The translations under genes and the position numbers were made by a program. From Piscinibacter caeni (GTDB taxonomy: Bacteria > Pseudomonadota > Gammaproteobacteria > Burkholderiales > Burkholderiaceae_C): 64,000 nucleotides of DNA. Positions 17,322-26,382 of the stretch are shown here, piece by piece. Each line of letters begins with the position of its first letter. Within the stretch, counting starts at the first letter, position 1. The stretch is from contig QJOU01000014.1 in the NCBI GenBank assembly GCA_003265685.1, positions 1 through 64,000 of the forward strand, in the 5' to 3' direction. The notes beneath the pieces are model-generated. The model had not been told where the DNA came from and ran no database searches. It saw only the letters and a program-made list of their open reading frames with translations.

Positions 17322-19019
17322 TCACGCCGATTCGGGAGGTGCCAGCAGGGCCTCCAGCCCCTGCAGCGTGTCGGCCTCGTGCAGCGGCTTGTCGTGGCGC
17401 AGGCGCAGCATGCGCGGGAAGCGCACCGCGATGCCGCTCTTGTGCCGGCTGCTGCGGTTGATGCCCTCGAAGCCGAGCTCGAACACCAGGCTCGGGCGCA
17501 CGCTGCGCACCGGGCCGAACTTCTCCAGCGTGTTCTGCCGGATCACCCGGTCGACCTCGGCGAACTCGGCGTCGGTGAGCCCCGAGTAGGCCTTGGCGAA
17601 GGGCACCAGCTGCAGTGCGCCGGGCTGCGCCGGCTCGCGCCGCGCGATCGCCTCGAGCACCGCCTGCGCCTCGGCCGCATCGGCCGGCGCGCGGTTCCAC
17701 ACCGCGAAGGTGTAGTCGGTGTAGACGCTGGCGCGCCGACCATGCCCGGCCTGCGCGTAGACCAGCACGGCATCCACCGACAGCGGCTCGATCTTCCACT
17801 TCCACCAGGTGCCCTCGGCCTTGGTGCGACCGCTGCCGTAGCGGGCCTCGCGGTGCTTGAGCATGAAGCCCTCGACGCCGCGGGCACGCGACTGCGCGCG
17901 CAAGGCGGCGAACGCGGCCCAGTCGGGCGCCTCGACACGCGGCGACAGGCGCAGCCCGCTGCCACCGAGCAGCGCCTCGAGCCGCGCGCGGCGCTGCCGC
18001 TGCGGCTCGCCGCGGCGGTCGTGTCCTTCCGACTCGAGCAGGTCGTAGGCGACGAAGGTCACCGGCGCCTCCGCGAGCACCTTCTTGGTCAGCGTCTTGC
18101 GTCCGATGCGCTGCTGCAGCAGGTTGAACGGCGCCGGGCGCTCGCCGCTCCACACCAGGATCTCGCCGTCCAGCACGGTGCCCTCTGGCAGGCCCTGCGC
18201 GGCCGCGACGATCTCGGGGAAGCGCTCGGTCACCAGCTCCTCGCCGCGCGACCAGATCCAGCTCTGTCCGGCGCGGCGCACCAGCTGGGCGCGGATGCCG
18301 TCGAACTTCCACTCGACCAGCCAGTCGGCCGCGGGGCCGAGGCGCGCCTCGAACGCGTCGCCCGGAAGGTCGAGCGCATGGGCGAGGAAAAACGGATAGG
18401 GCTGGCCGCCCTCGATGCGCCCGGACAGCGCCGGCGCGACCAGCGCCTCGAAGGCCCGCGCGTCGGGCCGCGCGCGGGCATCCGTGTAGCCCATCATGCG
18501 CTGCGCCACCAGCTTGGCGTCCAGCCCCGCCTGCGCGGCCAGCGCGCGCTGCACCAGCAGCTTGCTGACGCCGACGCGGAAGCCGCCGCCGATCAGCTTG
18601 ACGAGCAGGAAGCGGCCCGCGGCATCGAGCTCGTCCCACCAGGCCGCCACGCGCCCGGCCTGCTCCTCGGCCGGCGCGCCGCGCAGCGGCAGCAGGCGCT
18701 GCTCGACCCAGGCGGCCAGGCCGAGGTCGCTGTCGCGCGCGGGCGGCGGCAGCACCAGCGCGATCGTCTCGGCCAGGTCGCCGACTGCCTGGTAACACTC
18801 CTCGAACAGCCAGTCGTCGATGCCGGCGCGGCGGCAGGCCAGCGCCCGCAGCAGCGCGGTGGGCAGCAGCTGGCGCGGCTTGCCGCCGGCGAGGAAGTAG
18901 GTCGCCCAGGCCGCGTCGGCCGGCGCGGCGGCGGCGAAGTAGCGCTGCAGCGCGGCGAGCTTGGCGTGCGTGGCGGTGCTCGCGTCGAGTTCGGCGTAGA
19001 GCCCTGCAAATCGCTTCAT
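17322..19019 (-). CDS. ATP-dependent DNA ligase (ligase-associated repair cluster type)
   Basis: A 565-residue ATP-dependent DNA ligase, separate from the NAD-dependent replicative enzyme. The adenylation site is EWKFDGIRAQ with Lys238 as nucleophile. Further nucleotidyltransferase motifs are VLDGEILVW (motif III), VEGFMLKH (motif IV) and TWWKWKIEP (motif V). An N-terminal DNA-binding domain of about 200 residues and a C-terminal OB domain complete the LigB-like form. It lacks the polymerase and phosphoesterase parts of LigD. The start at 19019 overlaps the exonuclease stop as ATGA, so the two are coupled. The matching helicase is at 12138-14573. Joining of repaired ends is the expected role. 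Confidence 0.92.
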   Translation of the reverse strand: MKRFAGLYAELDASTATHAKLAALQRYFAAAAPADAAWATYFLAGGKPRQLLPTALLRALACRRAGIDDWLFEECYQAVGDLAETIALVLPPPARDSDLGLAAWVEQRLLPLRGAPAEEQAGRVAAWWDELDAAGRFLLVKLIGGGFRVGVSKLLVQRALAAQAGLDAKLVAQRMMGYTDARARPDARAFEALVAPALSGRIEGGQPYPFFLAHALDLPGDAFEARLGPAADWLVEWKFDGIRAQLVRRAGQSWIWSRGEELVTERFPEIVAAAQGLPEGTVLDGEILVWSGERPAPFNLLQQRIGRKTLTKKVLAEAPVTFVAYDLLESEGHDRRGEPQRQRRARLEALLGGSGLRLSPRVEAPDWAAFAALRAQSRARGVEGFMLKHREARYGSGRTKAEGTWWKWKIEPLSVDAVLVYAQAGHGRRASVYTDYTFAVWNRAPADAAEAQAVLEAIARREPAQPGALQLVPFAKAYSGLTDAEFAEVDRVIRQNTLEKFGPVRSVRPSLVFELGFEGINRSSRHKSGIAVRFPRMLRLRHDKPLHEADTLQGLEALLAPPESA

Positions 19020-20038
19020 GCCGCGGCGTCCGGCTCGAGTCGATCGTCGCCGTACTCGGTGGCGAACGAACCGGCCTGCAGGCCCTGCGCCGCGAGCCAG
19101 CGCACCATCACCGCCTCGTAGCCATGCGTGACGATCACGCGGCTCGCGCCGGTGGCGGCGATGGCCTGCTGCAGCCCGGGCCAGTCGGCATGGTCGGAGA
19201 GCACGAAGCCGCGGTCCAGGCCCTGGCGGCGGCGCGCGCCGCGCAACTGCATCCAGCCGCTGGCGAAGGCGTCGGCGTAGTCGCCGAAGCGCTTGAGCCA
19301 GGGCGAGCCCTGCACCGAGGGCGGCGCGACCACCAGCGCACGCTTCAGCAGCGCCTTGTCGCTCACCTCGGTGCCGAGCAGGGTGGGCGGCAGTGCCACG
19401 CCGGCGGCTCGGTAGGCCGCGTTCAGCGCCTCGACCGCGCCGTGCACGACGATCGGCCCGATCGAGGCATCGACGCCCGCGAGCAGCCGCTGCGCCTTGC
19501 CGAAGCTGTAGCCGAACAGCACGCTGGCGCGGCCCTCGGCGGCGTTGGCGCGCCACCAGGCGTCGATGTCGGCATAGACCTCGCGCTGCGGCCGCCAGCG
19601 GTAGACCGGCAGGCCGAAGGTCGATTCGGTGATGAAGCAATCGCAGCGCACCGGCTCGAACGGCGCGCAGGTGAGGTTGTGGTCGTCGGCACCGCTGACG
19701 AAGTAGTCGCCCGAGGCCACCCAGACCTGCCCGCCGTGCTCGAGCCGCACCTGCGCCGAGCCGAGCACGTGGCCGGCCGGGTGCAGGCTGATGCGCACGC
19801 CGCGGTGCTCGACCGCCTCGCCGTAGGCCAGCGCCTGCAGCGTGATCTCGCCCAGCCGCGCACGCAGCACGCCCTCGGCCGGCGCGGCGGCGAGGTAGTG
19901 CGCGTGGCCGCGCCGCGCGTGGTCGGCATGGGCGTGCGTGATGACGGCCCGGTCGACCGGGCGCCAGGGGTCGATGTAGAAGTCGCCCGGCGGGCAGTAC
20001 AGGCCCTCGGGGCGCTGCACGACGAGATCGTTGGGCAC
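19016..20038 (-). CDS. Ligase-associated MBL-fold DNA exonuclease
   Basis: A 340-residue metallo-beta-lactamase/beta-CASP protein of the kind linked to ATP-dependent ligases. The metal motif is THAHADHAR (residues 34-42). Later ligands appear in HPAGHVLGSAQ and in VASGDYFVSGADDH, and the beta-CASP part contains FVLSDHADWPGL and VIVTHGY. It is related to Artemis/SNM1-type nucleases. The start is a GTG at 20038; a nearby ATG at 20046 is out of frame. It is directly followed, with a 4-nt overlap, by the ligase. The usual fourth partner, the PdeM-type phosphoesterase, is not in this window. Confidence 0.88.
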   Translation of the reverse strand: MPNDLVVQRPEGLYCPPGDFYIDPWRPVDRAVITHAHADHARRGHAHYLAAAPAEGVLRARLGEITLQALAYGEAVEHRGVRISLHPAGHVLGSAQVRLEHGGQVWVASGDYFVSGADDHNLTCAPFEPVRCDCFITESTFGLPVYRWRPQREVYADIDAWWRANAAEGRASVLFGYSFGKAQRLLAGVDASIGPIVVHGAVEALNAAYRAAGVALPPTLLGTEVSDKALLKRALVVAPPSVQGSPWLKRFGDYADAFASGWMQLRGARRRQGLDRGFVLSDHADWPGLQQAIAATGASRVIVTHGYEAVMVRWLAAQGLQAGSFATEYGDDRLEPDAAA

Positions 20039-20066
20039 GGCCGCATGCTAGCGGCGGCCCCATGTC

Positions 20067-20885
20067 CTAGGGTCGCAGGGCGCGCACCGCGTCGAGAAGC
20101 ACCTGCGCGCGCCCGGGGTCGAACGGCGGCGCGTCCTGCGGCGCCGTGAACGGGTGCGGCTTGAAGGCGATGGACTCGCGCGAGCCGTCGCGGCGTGCCA
20201 GGCTCACGGCGCCGGCCGGGGCACCCGGCAGGTCGAGCCGCTCGAGCACACCGAGCTCCGCATAGGCCAGGCGCAGTTCCGGCCGGTAGCGCGGCCAGCC
20301 GTCCAAGCGGTCGACGAAGACCAATGCCTTCGAGGTGAAGACGACGACCCCCGGCATCCATCCGCCACCGACTGCCCGCACCGCGCCGTGCAGGCGTTCG
20401 TACACCTGTTCGCCCTCGACGATCAGCGGCCCGAGCGCCGCGTCGATCAGCAGGTTTTCCGGCCGCTCGGGCTCGGAGGCGGCACGGCAGGGCGGCGGCA
20501 GCGCACAGGACCCGGCATCCACGTGCGTGGCCTGGAATCGCCCGTTGCCATCGTAGAAGACGTAGCGCCTGCGAAAGTGCAGCACGTCGTCCGTCCCATA
20601 CGTGCCCAGGTCCCCCGGGCCGAAGATCAAGATCACGTGCCCCGACGAGCGGTAGTCCTCCCACGCCAGCCAGCGCTCGTCGGGCGCCAGGTCGTCGGGG
20701 TCGCCGAGCGCGAGCAGCACCTCCTGCCGCAGCGTGGTGCCCGGCCGCCATGTCGTCGTGGCCGGGTCGTCGAGGTTGTCGCGCGCCCGGCTCCGGTCGC
20801 CCGGGATCGGCACGGCACAGGCGGCCAGCAGCAGCCCGACCGCGGCCAGTGCCACGCCAACCCGGCGCTGGCGGCGGTCGCTCAT
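20067..20885 (-). CDS. Lipoprotein of unknown function with BamE-like start
   Basis: A 272-residue lipoprotein: the signal peptide ends in the lipobox LLAACA, giving Cys23 or so as the lipidated residue. Soon after comes TTLRQEVLLALGDPDDL, which resembles the 'T-x-x-[DE]V-x-x-x-LG-x-P' helix of BamE/SmpA-like folds, but overall similarity is weak. The remainder is mixed alpha/beta with a possible second domain (MPGVVVFTSKALVFVDRLDGW onward, PH-like in appearance). It begins 1 nt after the stop of the upstream small lipoprotein gene, so they form a pair. I do not recognise the family. Confidence 0.65.
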   Translation of the reverse strand: MSDRRQRRVGVALAAVGLLLAACAVPIPGDRSRARDNLDDPATTTWRPGTTLRQEVLLALGDPDDLAPDERWLAWEDYRSSGHVILIFGPGDLGTYGTDDVLHFRRRYVFYDGNGRFQATHVDAGSCALPPPCRAASEPERPENLLIDAALGPLIVEGEQVYERLHGAVRAVGGGWMPGVVVFTSKALVFVDRLDGWPRYRPELRLAYAELGVLERLDLPGAPAGAVSLARRDGSRESIAFKPHPFTAPQDAPPFDPGRAQVLLDAVRALRP

Positions 20886-20886
20886 G

Positions 20887-21237
20887 TCAGCCGCTGCGCA
20901 CCGCGACGAGCGCGTGGCGCGCCAGCGTGCCCCGCGCATCGAACACCAGCACCAAGCTGCGCCGCCGGGCGTAGTCGAACCAGGACGCCGAAGCCGGGGC
21001 CGGATGCAGGCCCGCACCGTCCTCGCCGAGGCGATAGGTGAAGACCACGCCGCCGTCGGCGGCGGCGAAGCGCCGCTGCGGCGCGCCCAGTCGCTCGATG
21101 CATTCGGCTTGCGTGCTGGCACCGTCGACCAGGAAGCCGATGCGAACCGCCGGCAGCGGCGGCGCTCCGGCGCTGGCGCAGGCACCAAGCGCCGCGACGA
21201 TCGGCAGGACGGGAAGACGGTGAAGAAGCCAGCACAT
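20887..21237 (-). CDS. Small lipoprotein of unknown function
   Basis: A 116-residue protein with signal peptide MCWLLHRLPVLPIVAALGAC and lipobox LGAC. The mature part has ASTQAECIERLGAPQRRF, the same BamE-like 'T-x-x-E-x-x-x-x-LG-x-P' pattern as the downstream lipoprotein, then alternating strands (GGVVFTYRL, SLVLVFDARGTLARHALVAV) that could be read as a small beta-sheet. The two genes are 1 nt apart on the same strand and may have arisen by duplication of the short module. Function unknown. Confidence 0.6.
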   Translation of the reverse strand: MCWLLHRLPVLPIVAALGACASAGAPPLPAVRIGFLVDGASTQAECIERLGAPQRRFAAADGGVVFTYRLGEDGAGLHPAPASASWFDYARRRSLVLVFDARGTLARHALVAVRSG

Positions 21238-21315
21238 CGGCGCGGATTACAGCCGGCCGCGCAGCGGCTCCGGCTGAGATCGGTCAAACGCCAGGGTGCG
21301 ACGCGGCGGTCACGG

Positions 21316-22530
21316 TCAGTACTTCTTGCCGCTCACCAGCACCGCGAAGCGCATGAGCGCGTAGGCGACCCAGTTGCCCGCCCGGGTGAGCCAGGGGCGG
21401 CGGCGGTGCGTGTCGATGTCGACCACGCGGCCGTGCCGCAGCGCGCGCTGCAGGTGGGCGTGCAGCTCGCCGCCGAAGCTGTCGTCGCGCACGAACACGT
21501 TGGCCTCGCGCGCCAGCAGCAGGCTGAACGGGTCGAGGTTGGAGGAGCCGACCGTCGCCAGCATGCCCTGCGGCGCATCCATCACCGCCACCTTGGCGTG
21601 CAGGAAGCTCGCCTCGTACTCGACGATGCGGATGCCGGCGCGCAGCAGCTGGTCGTACACCGCACGGCTGGCGTGGTACTGCATGAAGTACTCGTAGCGG
21701 CCCTGCAGCAGCAGGGTGATCCTCACGCCGCGCCGCGCTGCGCGCAGCAGCGCGCGCTGCAGCTGCACGCCGGGGATGAAGTAGGCGTTGGCGATCAGCA
21801 CCTCGCTCTTCGCCTGCGCGAGCGCGATGCGGTAGGTGCCCTCGATGCGGCGCCGGAAGCGCAGGTTGTCGCGCAGCACCAGCGCCGCCACCGCCCCGCC
21901 CTGCTCCATCACGCTGTCGCGCGGGCCTTCGTCCAGCCCGGCGCTGGCGGCCGCACGCACCGCCCGCAGCGCACCCTCCAGGTCGCGCTGCCGGGCCTCG
22001 CGCGCCACCTGCAGGCGCCACCACAGGCGCGTCATCGTGTCGTGCACGTCGGCCACCAGCGGCCCGGTGACGCGCACCGCGAAGTCCAGCCGCGGCCGGG
22101 CCAGCTCGCCGTGGTTCGGGTCCCAGTAGTCGTCCAGCAGGTTGATGCCGCCGCAGAAGGCGAGCTCGCCGTCGACCACGCAGAGCTTGCGGTGCAGCCG
22201 CCGCCAGGTGCGCGGCATCAGCAGGCGCCAGCCGCGCACCGGGTTGAACACGCGCCAGCGCACGCCGGCGGCGGCCCAGCGACGCTGCCACTCCGGCGGG
22301 ACGTCGCCGGTGCCCACGCCGTCGACCACCACGCGCACGGTGACGCGGCGCGCGGCGGCGCGCTCGAGCGCCTCGACCACCGGGATGACCGAGCGGCTGA
22401 AGTCGAGGATGTAGGTCTCGAGCATCACCTCGGCGCGCGCGGCGTCGATCGCCGCCACCAGGGCCGGGAACAGTTCGCTGCCGCCGGCCAGCAGCGTGAG
22501 TTCGTGGTCGGGCCGCAGGGCCTGCTGCAT
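21316..22530 (-). CDS. clsB: Cardiolipin synthase B-like phospholipase D family protein
   Basis: A 404-residue phospholipase D superfamily enzyme. Two HKD motifs are visible: HRKLCVVDGELAFCGGIN and HAKVAVMDAPQGMLATVGSSN, which together form one active site that transfers phosphatidyl groups to make cardiolipin or related lipids. There is no N-terminal transmembrane segment, as in ClsB rather than ClsA. The ATG at 22530 shares a base with the stop of the EEP-family gene. The same two-gene arrangement occurs as ybhP-ybhO(clsB) in E. coli, which supports the call. Confidence 0.87.
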   Translation of the reverse strand: MQQALRPDHELTLLAGGSELFPALVAAIDAARAEVMLETYILDFSRSVIPVVEALERAAARRVTVRVVVDGVGTGDVPPEWQRRWAAAGVRWRVFNPVRGWRLLMPRTWRRLHRKLCVVDGELAFCGGINLLDDYWDPNHGELARPRLDFAVRVTGPLVADVHDTMTRLWWRLQVAREARQRDLEGALRAVRAAASAGLDEGPRDSVMEQGGAVAALVLRDNLRFRRRIEGTYRIALAQAKSEVLIANAYFIPGVQLQRALLRAARRGVRITLLLQGRYEYFMQYHASRAVYDQLLRAGIRIVEYEASFLHAKVAVMDAPQGMLATVGSSNLDPFSLLLAREANVFVRDDSFGGELHAHLQRALRHGRVVDIDTHRRRPWLTRAGNWVAYALMRFAVLVSGKKY

Positions 22531-23324
22531 CACGCCGGCGCCAGCTCCGCCAGCAGCGGCAGGTGGTCGGACATGCGCGCCCAGGCCGGGCCGCGCGGCA
22601 CGGTGGTAGACAGGCAGCGCAGCCCGCGCACGTAGATGCGGTCGAGCGAGAACACCGGCACGCGCGACGGGAAGGTGTTCAGCCGCGCCGCCGCCACGCC
22701 CTCGACCGCGGCGCGCGCCAGGCCGCAGCCGCGCATCGGCGCATCGAGCTTCTCGCCCCAGTCGTTGAAGTCCCCGGCCACGATCAGCATCTCGCCCCGG
22801 GGCACGTGCGCGTCGATGAAGGCGGCGATGCGCTCCACCTGGCGCACCCGGCTGGCGTGCATCAGCCCGAGGTGGGCGACCACGGCATGCAGGCGCCGCC
22901 CGTGCCAGTGCACCGGCACGTGCAGCAGGCCGCGCTGCTCGAAGCGGTGGTCGGAGACGTCGTGGTGGCCGATGTCGCCCAGCGGCCAGCGCGAGAGCAG
23001 CGCGTTGCCGTGTTCGCCCTGGCGAGTGACGGCGTTGGTGCGGTAGGCCACCTCGTAGCCGTCGGGCGCGAGGAACTCGGCCTGCCCCTCGCGCGGCCAG
23101 CCGAACCAGGTGCGTTCGAAGCGGCGCGCGTCGCCGTGGTGGAAGTGGCGCACCTCCTGCAGGAACACCAGGTCGGCGTCGAGCGCCTCGATGCCCAGGC
23201 CGAGGTTGTGGATCTCCAGGCGCTTGCCCGGGCCGACGCCGCGCACGCCCTTGTGGATGTTGTAGGTGGCCACGCGCAGCGTGTCGCCATGCCCGCCGGG
23301 GTGGTGCGGCGCGACCGGCTTCAT
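22530..23324 (-). CDS. Endonuclease/exonuclease/phosphatase family protein (YbhP-like)
   Basis: A 264-residue metal-dependent hydrolase of the EEP fold (DNase I/sphingomyelinase type). Motifs: VATYNIHKG (Asn ligand), LVFLQEVRHF (Glu ligand), VAHLGL, VAGDFNDW (Asp/Asn) and ARMSDHLPLLAEL (the terminal SDH). A longer frame from 23414 is open, but ATG 23324 overlaps the nudB stop as ATGA and is preferred. It is coupled downstream to clsB by TGATG. Substrate, DNA or phospholipid head group, is unknown; the pairing with cardiolipin synthase favours a membrane-lipid link. Confidence 0.82.
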   Translation of the reverse strand: MKPVAPHHPGGHGDTLRVATYNIHKGVRGVGPGKRLEIHNLGLGIEALDADLVFLQEVRHFHHGDARRFERTWFGWPREGQAEFLAPDGYEVAYRTNAVTRQGEHGNALLSRWPLGDIGHHDVSDHRFEQRGLLHVPVHWHGRRLHAVVAHLGLMHASRVRQVERIAAFIDAHVPRGEMLIVAGDFNDWGEKLDAPMRGCGLARAAVEGVAAARLNTFPSRVPVFSLDRIYVRGLRCLSTTVPRGPAWARMSDHLPLLAELAPA

Positions 23325-23785
23325 GGCAGGAATCGGGGCAGCTGCAGGATCGCCTCCGCATTGGAAAAGGAGAAACAGGCGTCGGCCGCCTCGCGCCAGG
23401 GCAGCCAGCGCCACGCCAGGTGCTCGCGCGGCGCCAGCACGACCGGGATGTCGCGCGGCACCGTCAGGCCGTAGACATGCTCGGTGTTGTGCGTGGTGCC
23501 GGGCGCGTAGCGGTGCGCCCAGACGGGAAAGATCTCGTAGACATTGCGCAGCCGCCAGTCCACCAGCGCGCTGCGCGGCACGCGGTCGCCGCCGACCACG
23601 ATGCCGGTCTCCTCGGCCACCTCGCGCACCGCGGTCTGCTCGAGCGGCTCGTCGGCGTCGTGTCTGGAGCCGGTGACGCTCTGCCAGGCGCCGGGCTGGT
23701 CGGCGCGCTCGATCAGCAGCACCTCGCGCCCGGGGCTGTGGATCACCACCAGCACCGACTCCGGGATCTTGAACGGCTTGGCCAT
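23321..23785 (-). CDS. nudB: Dihydroneopterin triphosphate diphosphatase, Nudix family
   Basis: A 154-residue Nudix hydrolase that removes pyrophosphate from dihydroneopterin triphosphate in folate synthesis. The Nudix box is GSRHDADEPLEQTAVREVAEETGI. Length, N-terminus FKIPESVLVVIHSP and the aromatic C-terminal WRWLPWREA match NudB. It follows aspS, a frequent neighbour in proteobacteria. No Shine-Dalgarno is obvious before the ATG at 23785; instead a 12-bp hairpin ends 13 nt upstream. The stop overlaps the next start (ATGA). Confidence 0.88.
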   Translation of the reverse strand: MAKPFKIPESVLVVIHSPGREVLLIERADQPGAWQSVTGSRHDADEPLEQTAVREVAEETGIVVGGDRVPRSALVDWRLRNVYEIFPVWAHRYAPGTTHNTEHVYGLTVPRDIPVVLAPREHLAWRWLPWREAADACFSFSNAEAILQLPRFLP

Positions 23786-23797
23786 GGGCAGAAGCGA

Positions 23798-23824
23798 CGA
23801 AGGGGCACGCGGCGTGCCCCTTCG
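23798..23824 (-). promoter_or_regulatory. Strong hairpin just upstream of nudB
   Basis: A perfect 12-bp stem (CGAAGGGGCACG / CGTGCCCCTTCG on the plus strand) with a 3-nt loop lies between the aspS stop and the nudB ATG. No T-run follows on either strand, so it is not a classical terminator. It may limit read-through, stabilise the upstream message or control nudB translation. Confidence 0.5.
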
Positions 23825-23850
23825 ATTCTGCACGAGCGGAAAATGCCCGT

Positions 23851-25641
23851 TCAGGCCGCCGGCGTCGGGTTTCTGAGTCGGATGTGCAGCTCGCGCAGCT
23901 GCTTCTCGTCCACCGCGCTGGGCGCGTTGGTCAGCAGGTCCTGCGCGCGCTGGGTCTTCGGGAAGGCGATCACGTCTCGCAGGCTCTCGGCACCGGTCAT
24001 CAGCATCACGAAGCGGTCCAGGCCGATCGCGATGCCGCCGTGCGGCGGCGCGCCGTACTTCAGCGCGTCGAGCAGGAAGCCGAACTTCAGCTGCGCCTCC
24101 TCGGCACCGATCTTCAGCGCGCGGAACACCTTGCTCTGCACCTCTTCGCGGTGGATACGCACCGAGCCGCCGCCGAGCTCGATGCCGTTGAGCACCACGT
24201 CGTAGGCCTTGGCGATGCACTTGCCGGGGTCGGTCTCGAGCCAGTCCTCGTGGCCGTCCTTCGGGCTGGTGAACGGGTGGTGCACCGCGTTCCAGCGCTG
24301 CGCCTCGTCGTCGTACTCGAACATCGGGAAGTCCACCACCCACAGCGGCTCCCACTGGCCCTGCAGCAGGCCGCGCGCCTTGCCGAACTCGCTGTGGCCG
24401 ATCTTGATGCGCAGCGCGCCGATCGCGTCGTTGGCCACCTTGGCCTTGTCGGCGCCGAAGAAGATCAGGTCGCCGTTGACCGCGCCGGTGCGCGCGAGGA
24501 TCTCGGCGATCGCCTTGTCATGCAGGTTCTTGACGATCGGCGACTGCAGGCCCTCGCGGCCCTTGGCCGCGTCGTTGACCTTGATCCAGGCCAGGCCCTT
24601 GGCGCCGTAGATCTTGACGAATTCGGTGTAGCCGTCGATCTCGCCGCGGCTCATCTCGCCGCCGCCGGGGATGCGCAGCGCGACCACGCGGCCGTCGGCA
24701 CTGTTCGCCGGGCCGGAGAACACCTTGAACTCGACGTCCTTCATGGCGTCGGTCAGCTCGGTGAACTGCAGCTTGACGCGCAGGTCGGGCTTGTCCGAGC
24801 CGTACAGGCGCATCGCGTCGGCGTACTTCATCACCGGGAAGGCCGGCAGCTTGACGCCGATCGCGTGCTCGAAGGTCGAGCGGATCATGCCCTCGAACAT
24901 CGTGCGGATCTCCTCCTCGGTGAGGAAGGAGGTCTCGATGTCGATCTGCGTGAATTCGGGCTGGCGGTCGGCGCGCAGGTCCTCGTCGCGGAAGCACTTG
25001 GTGATCTGGTAGTAGCGGTCGAAGCCCGCGACCATCAGCAGCTGCTTGAAGAGCTGGGGCGACTGCGGCAGCGCGAAGAACATGCCGTCGTGCACGCGGC
25101 TGGGCACGAGGTAGTCGCGCGCGCCCTCGGGCGTGCTCTTGGTGAGCATCGGCGTCTCGATGTCGATGAAGCCGTTCGCGTCGAGGAACTTGCGCACCTC
25201 CATCGCGACGCGGTAGCGCAGCATCAGGTTGCGCTGCATCTGCGGGCGGCGCAGGTCCAGCACGCGGTGCGTCAGGCGCGTGGTCTCGGAGAGGTTCTCC
25301 TCGTCGAGCTGGAACGGCGGCGTCACGCTCGGGTTCAGCACCTCGATCTCGTGGCACAGCACCTCGACCTTGCCGCTCGTGATGTTGGCGTTGGTCGTGC
25401 CGGCCGGCCGCTCACGCACCTTGCCGACGATCTTCAGGCAGAACTCGTTGCGCACGCCTTCGGCGACCTTGAACATCTCCGGGCGGTCCGGGTCGCAGAC
25501 CACCTGCACCAGGCCCTCACGGTCGCGCAGGTCGATGAAGATCACGCCGCCGTGGTCGCGCCGGCGGTGCGCCCAGCCGACCAGGGTGACGGTCTGCCCC
25601 AGCAGGGTTTCGCTGACGAGGCCGCAGTAGCTTGTTCTCAT
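23851..25641 (-). CDS. aspS: Aspartate--tRNA ligase
   Basis: A 596-residue class II aminoacyl-tRNA synthetase that charges tRNA-Asp (or, if non-discriminating, also tRNA-Asn). It has the N-terminal OB anticodon-binding domain ([18 protein letters not shown]), motif 1 around [18 protein letters not shown], motif 2 with [18 protein letters not shown], the bacterial-type insertion domain, and motif 3 [13 protein letters not shown]. Length is that of bacterial AspRS. Start at the ATG at 25641. Whether a separate AsnRS or the GatCAB route exists cannot be seen here. Confidence 0.95.
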   Translation of the reverse strand: MRTSYCGLVSETLLGQTVTLVGWAHRRRDHGGVIFIDLRDREGLVQVVCDPDRPEMFKVAEGVRNEFCLKIVGKVRERPAGTTNANITSGKVEVLCHEIEVLNPSVTPPFQLDEENLSETTRLTHRVLDLRRPQMQRNLMLRYRVAMEVRKFLDANGFIDIETPMLTKSTPEGARDYLVPSRVHDGMFFALPQSPQLFKQLLMVAGFDRYYQITKCFRDEDLRADRQPEFTQIDIETSFLTEEEIRTMFEGMIRSTFEHAIGVKLPAFPVMKYADAMRLYGSDKPDLRVKLQFTELTDAMKDVEFKVFSGPANSADGRVVALRIPGGGEMSRGEIDGYTEFVKIYGAKGLAWIKVNDAAKGREGLQSPIVKNLHDKAIAEILARTGAVNGDLIFFGADKAKVANDAIGALRIKIGHSEFGKARGLLQGQWEPLWVVDFPMFEYDDEAQRWNAVHHPFTSPKDGHEDWLETDPGKCIAKAYDVVLNGIELGGGSVRIHREEVQSKVFRALKIGAEEAQLKFGFLLDALKYGAPPHGGIAIGLDRFVMLMTGAESLRDVIAFPKTQRAQDLLTNAPSAVDEKQLRELHIRLRNPTPAA

Positions 25642-25703
25642 GGGGAGTCTCCGGGGGAGTTCGGGCGGGGCCGGCGGCACGCGCGCGCCGGCGCGGGCGA
25701 AGG

Positions 25704-26339
25704 TCAGTTTCGGGCCAGCGCGGGCGGCATCGGCGGCGCGACGACACCCATCGAGATGACGTACTTGAGCGCCTCGTCGACGCTCATCGCGAGCTCGATC
25801 ACGTCGGCGCGCGGCACCATCAGGAAGAAGCCCGAGGTCGGGTTCGGCGTGGTCGGCACGTACAGGCTGAGGTAGTCGCCGGGGAGGTGGTGCGCCGCCT
25901 CGCCGCCGGGCTTGCCGGTGACGAAGGCGATGGTCCACGCGCCGGAGCGCGGGTACTGCACCAGCACCGCCTCGCGGAACGCGTTGCCGCTGCTGGAGAA
26001 CAGCGTGTCCGAGACCTGCTTGATCGAGCTGTAGATCGACTTGACGATCGGGATGCGGTGCAGCAGCCGGCTGCCCTGGCGCAGCCACCACTGGCCGACC
26101 ATGTTGGTGGCGAACATGCCGGTCAGCAGCAGGCCGATCAGCATCACGATCACGCCCAGGCCGGGGATGCTGCGCAGCGCCTCGAGCGGCTGCTGCGCGG
26201 CCGCCGGCAGCACCGCCTGCGAGGCGCTGAGGAACCAGCCGAACACGCCGTCGAGCAGGCCCAGCACCGAATGCAGCAGCCAGATGGTGATGGCCATCGG
26301 CAGCCAGACCAGCAGGCCGGCGAGCAGGTATTTCTTCAA
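25704..26339 (-). CDS. DUF502 family membrane protein
   Basis: A 211-residue inner-membrane protein with two N-terminal helices ([18 protein letters not shown] and [20 protein letters not shown]), then the conserved [19 protein letters not shown] and the beta-rich C-terminus with [14 protein letters not shown]. This is the DUF502 pattern; the function is not established. The start is most likely the TTG at 26339 (LKKYLLAG), because family members begin MKKYLLAG; a longer in-frame ATG at 26480 would overlap fmdB by about 100 nt. It sits between fmdB and aspS, a conserved order in Burkholderiales. Confidence 0.8.
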   Translation of the reverse strand: MKKYLLAGLLVWLPMAITIWLLHSVLGLLDGVFGWFLSASQAVLPAAAQQPLEALRSIPGLGVIVMLIGLLLTGMFATNMVGQWWLRQGSRLLHRIPIVKSIYSSIKQVSDTLFSSSGNAFREAVLVQYPRSGAWTIAFVTGKPGGEAAHHLPGDYLSLYVPTTPNPTSGFFLMVPRADVIELAMSVDEALKYVISMGVVAPPMPPALARN

Positions 26340-26382
26340 GCGAGGCTTTCGTTGCGGCGCCGCGCGCCGTCGGGATGCGGGG

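Noticed and set aside
22530-23414. Longer N-terminus for the EEP-family protein starting at 23414
   Set aside because: The extra residues are antisense-like and overlap nudB; ATG 23324 gives the expected start and an ATGA coupling.
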